A DNA stretch of 64,000 nucleotides from Acanthopleura granulata (taxonomy: Eukaryota; Mollusca; Polyplacophora; Chitonida; Chitonidae), in the NCBI GenBank assembly GCA_016165875.1, contig JABBOT010000011.1, forward strand, positions 10,929,491 to 10,993,490, in the 5' to 3' direction. Shown here in pieces: positions 48,801-60,800 of this stretch (positions are counted from its first letter, which is position 1; every line of letters starts with the position of its first letter). The notes under the pieces were generated by a model. That model was not told where the DNA came from and ran no database searches. It was given only the letters and a program-made list of their open reading frames with translations. A program made the translations under genes and the position numbers.

Positions 48801-51800
48801 GAAATATGTACAGCTGTATGAAATGCCATTAAAATAATCAGAGAAAGTTATAGTTTATTTTTGAAAATCAGTGAATCATTGGCTGAAGCCGATCGGTTTA
48901 TGGTCAGGAGGCCTCAGGCTCGAATCCAGCCCTCGCTTGTACGGTTGCAGCATTTGGTCAAGACGTTTCTCAGTTATCTGGTGACGGGGTGCTGGATTAC
49001 ACCGAGGACTCAGGTACCCTGCACTCCAAAACCCGACATCCGTAATAAAGTTATAAGTGAATAAATTCTTGACAAGGTCGTTAAACATTAATCAGAGGAA
49101 TAAAATAATAAATCCAAGAGAAGCTCATGCATACCTGAGCATTAATGCTATTAGCCACAGACAAACCGTGTGTGAGCGGCTTATGTGTCTATTGGCCTAC
49201 GTGCGTAAAGCGTATACATATATGTGTATATATATGTGTGTATATATAGCCTACAGTTGGCCTTTATTGCTAATTTCATTGTCTTTCATTTTCGCAAGCA
49301 TATAATTTAATTAACATACCTGAAGTTTTAATAGGCATGCCGGGTTATGTGTCGCCGTCAGCAAATTTCTGTCTATTCCTCCCCATTCCCTCACCAAGGT
49401 CATGTTGCTTGTTTCAACAAAGGGCAACTGTGTAAATCAATGTAAAGTACAATAACACCCCTGTGTTACGTAACAACAAAGCTTTATAGTTATATCCCCC
49501 TTTGCAGTCTAATCAGCCCCACTTAATTCTCGCGCTCTTACGTTATTGTTCCTTACGTGCACTTAAATAGCGAACCTGTTCTATTTCCGGAAAATACCTG
49601 AGAGGCTTGCCTTAATTATTAATTAACCTACAGTGGACATTGTGAATAGAGTTGGAGCTAGAACTGGTTTTTGTGAGGATGCTTTTTTTTTTATTCGTTC
49701 TAACCCAGCTGTGATTTATTGTTGCTGGAAGGACAGTTTTCTCGTACATGTATACAGAGCATGAAGCTATTCCTGCCTGTATATTTAAGCTGTCACGATT
49801 AACAATGTGCGAGTCTGCTCCCTAGAAGAGAATGCATTACCCGGAACTTTACCTCAGGCTTTTGACAGCGGATTTTATCGCAGGATTTACCTGGCAACTA
49901 TTAACGGTGAATTTTCACAGTGGATTTAGCTGGAGACTTTTTACAATGGATTTACTAGGAGGCTTTCGTCTACAGATTTACCCTGGAGTTGTCTGCTAGC
50001 AGATGTAAATGTAGAGGTGTGGGGAAGAAGAGAAAAGAAATGTTCGTGGGCGGCCAATGTGGCAAAGCGAGCAGAGGACGGAGCGTACCACTGGGACGTT
50101 TATACTTCAACAGTCATACCTGAACACTGTTTCTGCCTGCTGTTTCCCTCAGTTGTGTCAGCAGCTTTGTTCGTGCAGTGCTAGGGATGAAGTTACACCC
50201 CCTGTGTTATCGTGGCCAGATAGCAGTCATTAACGTGTATTGTGCAACGCTGAAAGTTTCGTCACCCCAGATGTGAACTTCAGTATATGTCTTGAGCGTT
50301 TACCGGGTCACAGTGGATCGATCCCTTTTCTCAACGTCTCTGAACGTGGCTCAGATTTGTTATTAAACTTTAAAAGACTGGTTCATGAACTCTGTAGCAC
50401 GATGCAGGCTTGTTGCCTTCCCCAATGAGTTAAACGTTATATACTTCTTGAAAATGGCAAGATTGCCTGCTTGCGTGACGTTGATTTAATGCATATTGAA
50501 CAAAATTTACGGAGAAGTAATACTTAATAGAAGTTAAGTCTACAATTGCGATCCTTGTTTTTAAACCTAGCCTTTCGGGTGACTAGGTAATACTACTACT
50601 GCATATGAAATTTGGCATGACCAGGTTCCATCAGAAACTACAGGAAACGGTAGAACCTGCTGACGCCAATTTGTCGAGTCTTCTCAGCGCCAGCTATGTG
50701 GGTGTAATATTTTGAACTTCAAGACCAGGATGACACATCTTTGCTATCCACCATCAAATATGGTTTCATTGCCTGTTTTCAGCTGGAACTGTATGGCGTA
50801 GATTTATTGAGCGTTTGTCATCGGGAACTGTATGGCGCAGATTCATTGCCTATTTTCAGCTGGATCTGTATGGCGGAGATTTATTGCCTATTTTCAGCTC
50901 GAACTGCTTGGCGCAGATGTATTGCCTGTCCTCAGCGGGAACTGTAAAACAGAAATATATTGCCTGTTCTCAGCGGGAAGTATTTGACGTAAATTTATTG
51001 CATATTCTTAGTGTGAACTGTAAGGTGTGGATTTATTGGCCGTTCCTGGCAGGAACTACAAGACGTAGATTCATTGCCTGTTCTCAGCGGGAACTATAAG
51101 ACGTATGTTTATTGCCTGTTCTCAGCGGGAGCTATATGGCGTGGATTTATTTGCCTCTTTTCATCGGGTTCTATAGGACACAGATCTATTGCACGTTACC
51201 AGCTGGAACTACAGGAACCAGATCTCACCGGGAAAAATATAGTGCGTCAATTTAGTGCTTGTCAAGGTGAGGTCTGAATGATGTCAGTTTCTTGCCTGTG
51301 CTCACCATGGCTGTATAGATGACGTAATGACAAATTGCGTTACCCTCAGTACCCTTTTGTGACCTCGCGATCTTATGGTGGGGCCTTCGAAAGCTCTTGA
51401 CATTTTTCTCCAACAAACAAGTTTATTTGTTTTTTAAACCTAACCAGTGTCTAACCAAGCCACAGTGTAATAAAGGCCGAACTTTAAGGTTGTCTTTTTT
51501 CTCCTATTGTTAACGGTATGTTAACAGTTCATTGTTGGATGCCGGAGCAGTTTTTTCACAGCGTTCGTCCCTTTTCCTGTTGAGACCAGACATGCTCGAG
51601 AAATCATTTTTTACCTGAAAATTCTATTTCCTGCCGGTGTAGTTGATAAGCTGCACTCATTAGCCTCAATAATGAGGGCAGGGGAGTGACAGCTGGGAAA
51701 GACTGGGTCGGTTGACAGGAATGGTGGTTTGCACGAGCTGAGACAATGACCAACTTCGAGGAGAATGATGTAAGTAAAACTGTACAGGGATAATGTTTTG

Positions 51801-54800
51801 GTCATAGAGAAATCGGACTGAGAGGAAGTTAGGTGCTAGTATATGGAACCGTTTGAATGTAGAGGAGGTAGAAATATGATGAGTTTGGGACTGAGGCTCT
51901 TGTGAATGTTAACTGCATACAGTTTTCTGGACAAGTAATATGTGATGTGTGTAGCTTGTAGAAATATATTTATTTGACCATGCGCTGGGCGCAAGCGGTA
52001 GGAATTTGTCAATTTTGTACTGCAACAGTGGAATGTTTGATTCAGTTTTGTTCCGATGTTATCGTATTTTTAAACCGATGAATGTTATTTTTATATATTT
52101 ATTTGATTGGTGTTTTGCGCTGTACTCAAGAAAATGTCACTTACGTGACGGCGGCCAGTATTATGGTGGGAGGAAACCGAGCAGATCGGGGGGAGGGAGA
52201 ACTCAAGACCATCGGCAGGTTGGTGGCAGACCTTCCCACATACGATCGGAGGGCATGTTGTTTTTAAGTAATAGATTAGCTTATGCATGTATTATGCAAG
52301 TATATTTGGATGCACTTTTCTTTGTCTTCGATGACCGTTTGTCTTTTAAGAAGAACTACATATTCCAGTCATGCCTGGATATATCATGTCAATATTTACC
52401 AGCCAAATTCTCGATGTCAAAGACACCGTACGTGTTATACATGTAGGAGCAACTAAGGATTAAATTTAATCAGGTATGTGTATTCAAGAGCCATACAATA
52501 ACTTATAGACTAGGCAGACTTTCCCGTCAATATCCCACAGTTGTGTACAGGTAAGCATTTTCTTCTAAGGTGCCTACCTGATATTCAACTTCTGTTTTCT
52601 TCCATAGCTTATTGTATTGTATTATTGTATTTGCCGTGGACTGCAATTTTGCTACAATCGTCGTTTTTTCTCCTCTCCAAAATATCCAAATGCATACCAG
52701 TGCTCAATAGTCCGGAAGACACACCTGTGATTTGTCCATTGTTGATGGCTAATTATGATCGCAGTTCATTAATATCCCCTCCCCCCGACTCCTTGAATGA
52801 AGGTATTCAATATCCCCTTCCTGTAGAGCACACCGGACATAGATTTGATACATCTGATCTAATTTGCTACTACTTATGCATTTACATGAGTATTTAGAAA
52901 AAATTCCAAACTGAGAAAAATAGACAAGAGGTCGTATTTCTCCGATTTCGTGTAACCATGCGCCAACTATCACACTGTCGTCGTTGCCCTGGTTTTACAC
53001 CTCATATTTTTGCACTATATATTTTCGAATTTGATCAAAGTTGCAATTATTTTCACTTCAAACATAACTGAGATACTGTCTTGAAACTGGGAAGTACATC
53101 ATACGATGTATTGTCTTATAAAACACCTTTTATGTAAATATACTGTATATAAGTTTAGACGTGTAGCTTCAGGTAAACCAATAAACGCAACCCAGTGTTG
53201 ACTAATCTTGGCTCTGCCAAAATCTGGGTTTCTGCAGCCCTCGCCTGATTACATTTCTATTAAATAAAAATTTTGGAACTTGTTCGGTTTACAGTTTCAA
53301 ATATAGGACCGTATTATCAGCGTATAAATTTGAGATGAGATTTAACACTTGCTTCGCGTAACTATGCGCTTTTGGCCAGTTGTTGATCAACTGTCCATCG
53401 ACATCAGCGATTTATCCGAATGGGGAACTTAAGAAAGTAATAATGAAGTTAACGCACTCTATTTGGGCAAAATTCATCTCGTCACTTCAGGTCTTGTATT
53501 CGCGGCGCTGTTTGCTTACCTGAAGTACCTGAGCCCCTGAAATGATTGACAGGTGTTCATTTGTGAATCTCCAGATTACATTTATTTTGGGCCTAGCACA
53601 TCACAGTTGCCCTTCAGAACCCCGAGGTTCACCTCTGACTTCTGATCCCTCCCCCCGCCAAATGGCCCAATCAGGAGGTTTCGAATGCAGGAATAGTGTG
53701 ATATAAGATGTAACTGCAAATTCCAGAACTCTTTTTTTGCGACGAAAGGTTGCAAAAGAGTAGAATCTTTTTGAAACTGGTTTATAAGAGAAAAAAAAAA
53801 CAACTGAAAACTGTATATAATTGTAAAATTCTAAAATAATTTGGAACTTCTTGATTAATTTTTTGTCGGCTGTTGCTTTCAGATGCCCAATCCAAAGTAC
53901 TTTTGAACAACAGTTCCCTTGTTCAGTCAGTTTTCTTTATTACCTCGATTTCATCTGAAGCCGCTTGAAAATCGTAAAGAAATTTATACTGCATATTTCG
54001 GCAATTTCACCACTGATGATATGTTTCCGTGAATATGTGTCATATTCAAACTGAACGCATTTTTTCCTGCAAAAATTACCATAAAATTTATTAATGCACA
54101 CATTTCGTCCTGTCTTCCATTCAGAAAGATGTTTGCTTGCTCCCGCGTTCAAGGAAAGTACATGGTGGCTTTCCTTATAACTTTTTCAGGAGAATTCCTT
54201 GTACAGCGTTTTCTTTACCTTACTCTTTCAATGAACTAATCTCCGCACAGTTGGTTAAGTAAATCCTTAACATATGCGCTCAGATCCAATGTGAATACGG
54301 CTACTAAACTCTTATGAGTGTATCAAAAGCCTATAAATATATATCATCTTTTATTAATTGCAGACAAGTAATCACAAAATGATATACCTGTGAAATGAAT
54401 CGCAGGATTAATGTTTATTCGAGCAGACACCCTAAGACTGACAGATAGTCTTCTGGTTTTGCCGAGACCTTTAAGTTGACACAGATATCACCCCTTCGTC
54501 TTTTTTCATGACTTCAATGTCTGTTGTCATGGCAACTGAATGGCAGTTATAGACATCGGAATGCACAGCATGTCTCACTGGGAATTAGCGTCACACACGG
54601 ATTCAGTCAGCCGTAAATAACGTTCATTACACACTAGCGTTTGGTATTCTTATGACGATATTAGATCATTAGGGTTAAGACTACGACCACCGGTACCAAG
54701 CAGAAGGCTCGTTACGGGTTTTTTTTTATGGGTGGAAAAATGTAACTAGAGAGTTATGGACCTACTTACATCGATCAAATGATTGAAGAAAAAAAAAAGA

Positions 54801-57800
54801 AAAAAAAGAAAAAAGTTACAAAAGTTACGTGATTAATGGCTGGTATTTGACATGGTTGGACCTCAAGGTTCTCTGATTGCAAAATCCGTAATTTTACGGA
54901 AGAATTATTAATAGTCTGTGTCTGTTTCCTTTGTAACTTTGGTTCACAGTATAACGTGTACAGAATCATGTTCGTATTCTGACAACCAGTTGTTGAATGG
55001 TTCACAGTATAACGTGTACAGAATCATGTTCGTATTCTGACAACCAGTTGTTGAATGGTTCACAGTATTACTTTTATGCGCACTGTTCCAAGCTGAAAAT
55101 GCCTGCATCTTCATGAATTATGACGAAGGAAAGAATGACAGAAACGAGCCACATGTGTACATGCTCGAATATATCTTCTGAGCTGTTGAAGTGTGTTGTT
55201 GATCTACCGTACCTGACCTAGATATGAGCGAGGGGCTCCCGCACAGCTGTACGTGTTTATTTACTGTATACAAATGGCCGTCCTATTTTATCACGGGTCC
55301 GCCAACAACCTGCCAATGGTCGTGGGTTTCTTCCCACGACAATTGTGGCCGTCGCCGCCGTAGTAGTGAAATATTCTTGAGTACTGCGTAAAACTCCAGT
55401 CAAATGAATAAATAAGTCAATAAATAAATGAAAAAAAAAGTAAATATATTATACTGAACCACTGCTTCGACGTTTGCACGGTAGTCGCTTACAGTGAAAG
55501 TTCTGTTCACAACGGGGAAAAACAGTTGTGCATGTGTAAAAGTAGATACCGGCTTTACCACTTTGACTTCACGATAGCAGTTGAATAAGCAGAGGTCTGG
55601 ACGAATACACGTTAGCATTAGAGTCAGACTGAATACAAAGGTTAAGATTGTGGCCAAACTGAATACAGAGGTTAAGACGGAATCCAGAGGTTACGATTAT
55701 GGCCAGATTGAATACAGAGGTTAAGGCTGAATACAGGTCGAGGTTAAGATCATAGCCAGATTGAATATAGAGGTTAAGGTTGTGGCCAGACTGAATACAG
55801 AGGTTAAAACGGAATGCAGAAGTTAAGATTATGGCCAGATTGAATACAGAGGTTTAGACTGAATTCAGGCCGAGGGTAAGAGTATGGCCAGATTGAATAC
55901 TGAGGTTAAGATTGTGTCCACACTGAATACAAAGGTTAAAATTGGGCCAGACTGACTACAGAGGTTAAGACTAAATACAGAGGTTAAGATTATGACCAGA
56001 CTGAATACAGAGATTTAGACTGAATACAGAGGTTAAGATTGTGGTCATGCTGAATACAGAGGTTAAGATTGTGGTCAGGCTGAATACAGAGGTTAAGATG
56101 GTGGTCAGGCTGAATACAGAGGTTAAGATTGTGGTCAGACTGAATACAGAGGTTAAGTTTGTGATCAGGCTGAATACAGAGGTTAAGATTGTGGTCAAAC
56201 TGAATACAGAGATTAAGATTGTGGTCAGGCTGAATACAGAGGTTAAGATGGTGGTCAGGCTGAATACAGAGGTTAAGATTGTGGTCAGACTGAATACAGA
56301 GGTTAGGATTATGATTTCTTCATAATTTTGCCACATGATATGTATACTTACATGTGTGCCAAGCGGAGTCTGAAATGAATTAATTCTCTTTGTTTGATTG
56401 AGATGAAACAAGTGAAGTGAAACTGGAGCGATTCTGATACATTTTTTTCTGAAACATGATTCGCTTATGTTGCTGCTAGGAAATATGGTGTCGATGGATT
56501 GAAATAATACCTAAAACGAATCACATTTACACTAATGACGCCTACACCGTGTCCGCGTTTAATCAGTTCCTTCAAAGGCATGGCGTAGAAGGAATAAATG
56601 ACACTGTTTTCGGACGAAATCGGTAGTATTTTAATGAATGCTTTGGAATTTAATGGGAACTGTAATATACCTACTCGTATGTCGACGCTGTGTTGTTAAC
56701 AAAGAAACAACATAGAGTTATGCACAGCGGATTAGTCGTGGTTTGTCTACCGAGACAGATTGGGAACAACAAAACAATCAGACACAACAAAGAAAAAAAA
56801 AAAGAAAAAAGAATTAGTATTAAAAAATTTTGATTATTATTCATATTTTTCTTCTGGGCGGATTTGATTGACCATATATAGAGTCTTTGACATTGTGAAA
56901 CAAGATATGTCGTCAGTACTCGTTAGCGTGCGAGCGCAGCTCAATAACCCGAAGCCTCCCACCAATGCGGTCGCTGTGAGTTCAAAGTCCAGCTCATGCT
57001 GACTTCCTTTCCGGTCGTACGTGGGAAGGTCTGCCAGCAACCTGCAGAGGGTCATGGGGTTCCCCAGGCTCTGCCCGGTTTCCGCCCACTATAATGCTGG
57101 CCGCCGTCGTATAAGTGAAATATTCTTGAGTACGGCGTAAAACACCAATGAAATGAATGAATGTGTCGTCAGTGTCACAGGTGTATCACTTTTTACCTGT
57201 ACATATATCCGTGAATGCGCAGGGAGGGATTCGCACTGCTAACATCTATTTGTTATTTTTATCACACCCTTTGACCCATTTCGCAATTTACATTTAGCTA
57301 AGTTTATTTTCAAGGGTAATTGACCACGTTTTCATTGTCCCGTAATTATAAGAGTCCAGGCGCCCCACTTAATTTATGACTTCTCCCTGAAGTTGTACCT
57401 TAGAATGTAATTAAACAGTGAAGGTCTTAGCAATTTCATGACTCGTGTACCTAAAAGAATCATGCATTACCATGCAGGCCACCGGTTTCCTCTTGTAACA
57501 CGTCTGACCGGCCGTTGCTTACGTCAGGAATTAATTGCTAATAGAAAAAGTAAGTAAATAAATAAGTTCATAAACAAATCATTACATTCTGTTTCCAGAG
57601 CCGTGAGCGGCCAGTGTCTTCGATGAACGATGACGGGTCGGGTCACTCGGACGATTCCCCTCCTGGCTCTAGCGAGGAGGTCGCACAGGAGAGTTACCTC
57701 CCCAGTCAGGTGCCCGACGGCTTTGCACAGTTTGCCGCCACGTCTTTCCAGTTCAAAGCGACGCCTGTGTACAGCTGCTCAGCTTTACCTAACCCGCTAC

Positions 57801-60800
57801 TGCAGCCCAAGGACAGAACGGAACACCTGGTAAGTACAGTAAACTGTGGAAGATTTCTTATGTGCATGAAGACCAGCGTTCGAATCTATGATTGATCAGT
57901 TTTGTATTTGTTATTAAGTATTTGTGGTTGGCAAAATACTGTTCTTATGAATATTTTTTATGATTTTCGTATGTTCATTTATGTAGCATCTTAAAATTGA
58001 ATTCATTTCTCCTGACCAGTGTACAGATATACTATTATATCCTTATCCATTATTCATTCTCTTAATGGAAGTTACTTCAAAGTATTTTTTTTACAATACA
58101 TAATCCTACACATGGAGGATGTGTTGTTTATTTTAACGTATTACAAATTAATAAAATATCTACCTTCGAAAAAGACGTGTAAGCAATACTTAATACTGCA
58201 GTTTGGTTTACGTTAAGCACGGTATTTTTGTTTCTAGGCGGCCATGGCGTCTTGGATGCTGATATTGAGGATTATGGGAGATATGCCGGATTTGGATCAG
58301 ATGAGTACATTGACGGTGTCAGGGGTAAGGGCAATACACCCACGTCTTTAAGTAATTAACGTTTTACACCATCTACGAACAGATTTCATTTATACGACCG
58401 CGGTCACTGTTTTAATGAATGGAAAACACATCACAGTATTTGTTAGAAACCAACGCCTTCCACCAAGGAGCTGACAAACCCCTTAACTCGGAGCCTCATC
58501 CGAGCGGAGAGCCGTTGTATTTGAGTAAATCAGCCAAGTCATTGGCCAAGAGACTTCTTATAACATCCATTGGGCGGGTTGGTCGAGCTCATTACAATGT
58601 CAACTATCAATAAATGTTTAAAGTCAATATTGAATTGTTCTCGGTATTTTTTGTTTATGAACACAGCATTAAATCCTTTTGAGAAAAGGCTTGTCCCCGG
58701 TTGCCTATTTTACAATATCACTTGAAACTACTGTAACTATTCTTCCTGTTGTCAACAGCAAACTCCTGATGCGTTATCGAAAGTGAAAAGGTTTTTTAAC
58801 AAAAAATACACAAAAAAGGACGTGGAAGATGCGCAGAAAAAGTATTCTGAAATGGTGAGTGCGAGACACGTCACTTCCTGTGCACGTGTTGTCATGTGAC
58901 GATTATACCAAGGTGGAATACATTGCTTTGTTCTTTAACGGTATTTTGACCAAATGATAAGAGCAAAGTTTAAGGAGAAAGTATCAGTACTTTTATTAAC
59001 ATAGCAACATACTAAACCGAAAACTGCTGCCTGATGATGATTTTCAGGACAACTTATGTAATTTTGTTTTAATTCTTGAAAACAAAGATATTAGGTTTTG
59101 CACAAAAGCTTTTTGGACTTAGCATGCTGATGGGATATAATGACCATTCCCTTTTCCTTTCATGGTTCTTTAGTTCAAAGATCCGACCAACTCTGAGATA
59201 AAGGACATCCCTTTCTTGGCAGACCACAAAGAATCCATGCTGGAAAAAGTACAGTACATTTGCATGATGGGAATATATCGACCTGAGCTCAGGTTTGTAA
59301 GATTTATTTCGTCAGCTTTGAAACGGCGTATACCGTGCTTTAAAACTTGCCATGTGGTAATTTTTGGCACTGGCTACGTTGGCACTTGCTGTGTTGGTAC
59401 TTCTTGTGTTGGTAAATCTAGCTTGGTGATCATCGTCAGGAACTGGATCAAATATTGTTGACCGGCTGTTTGTATACCGTGATAAGGTTAAGAGTTATAT
59501 CTGATGTCTTCGACGTGGCGTTCCGTTGAGTCTGCACATTTAATTGTATATCGGTCTGCTGCATGGATACTCGGTATTGACAAGGCCCAGACATGCGACA
59601 GAAAGGAAAGAACAAACAATGAAATTAAATGAGCCCCAGACAGAATCAGAAAGGAAAGAAAGCAACAGATTATTTTAAGCATAGTTGCTATTAGTCAGTC
59701 ATTTTTTTTATTCCGTTAAATTTTAGTACATCGATTCGGTCTTTGTTGCTGTCGACTTTAGCAAAGACTCTCTGCATTACACAATATTTCCGTGTTACAG
59801 GGATGAGCTGTACTGTCAGCTATGCAAACAGCTAACCAATAACCCATCCAAGAACAGCACTGCCCGAGGCTGGGTCCTCATGTACCTCTTCACAGGATGT
59901 TTTGCGCCCACAGAGAAGGTAGGAAACAAGAAACCTGGAATTTATCTCTGTTTCGTCGGCCAGAACTTGATGTTTGATGTTACTGTGTTGTATAAAGATG
60001 TCCTTTTCTGTAGTATAGTAAAGCTAATGCAAGCTTATATATACGCTTGGAACTCGCTTGCGAAATGGTGTAGACGGCCTTTTCTTAGACGACATGTTCT
60101 TGAGCAATACGGTAGCGTGTTCGAATCCAGTATCTATTAGGTAACCATCAACCTCACGTCTTGAGGTACATCAAGCATCCGCAGGGACTGGGGTTTGTCT
60201 TTTTTTCTCTTTTTTTTTGTCCAGAACTAATTTGCCGCCCACAATGTTCTAACATCAATGAACATTTCGGTGTTAGAACAGGCGTAACTGTTAAATTTTA
60301 ACCTGGTATCTTCAGTGGTATTTATTAAGTTGGTTTCGGAATTTTCTGCCAAAAAATTGTAACCAAATACACATTGCCCGTGAGGCCAGTTATCAACGGG
60401 AGACTCTGACGTGCTGCTCAAAAGGGCCCAAATCGCAGAGAAACACACCGTTGACGCTGTGACGCTGCAGTGTTTGTGTACTACCTAAGTGCTTTCTGAG
60501 CACACATGCACTTAGAAATGTGACGTAATCAAAGAAAGAACAAAGGAGCACACGGCTTTGGAACCCTTTGTTAAAGGCAAGAAAGAGTTTTACTAGTTTA
60601 CCAGTGGTTAATAAGATATCTGATAATTTTTCCTGTGTACCTTTCCAGTTCGCGTCCTGTCTCGTGAGATTTTTAAGAGAAGGCCCCACGGAATTTGCCC
60701 CGCAGTGTGAACGGCTGTTACGTCACACGTTTGCTAACGGCACAAGGGGCTACCCTCCCAGCTGGCTCGAATTTCAGGTAAACATCTGATCATCATGATT

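Larger units (their letters stand above)
46147..57598 (+). other. second intron of the MyTH4-FERM gene
   Basis: 11.5 kb with no supported exon. It contains the TTAA-flanked element, four minisatellites, three family A SINEs and one other SINE. Stretches such as 47.7-48.8, 49.3-50.7 and 52.3-54.9 kb show nothing I can name. Confidence 0.55.

Noticed and set aside
50741..51277. Protein-coding repeats (Cys/Leu-rich open frames)
   Set aside because: The frames follow from a ~39-bp tandem unit. Several overlapping frames are open at once, and there is no start or splice support.
52006..52446. 146-codon forward frame
   Set aside because: It reads through a reversed SINE, shows no conserved domain and its codon pattern looks random.
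55971..56411. 146-codon minus-strand frame
   Set aside because: Entirely within the 30-bp array; the opposite strand is open too.
59385..59420. Tandem 'gttggtacttgctgt'-type triplet at the end of exon 6's intron
   Set aside because: About three imperfect 15-bp units only; too short to separate from chance.
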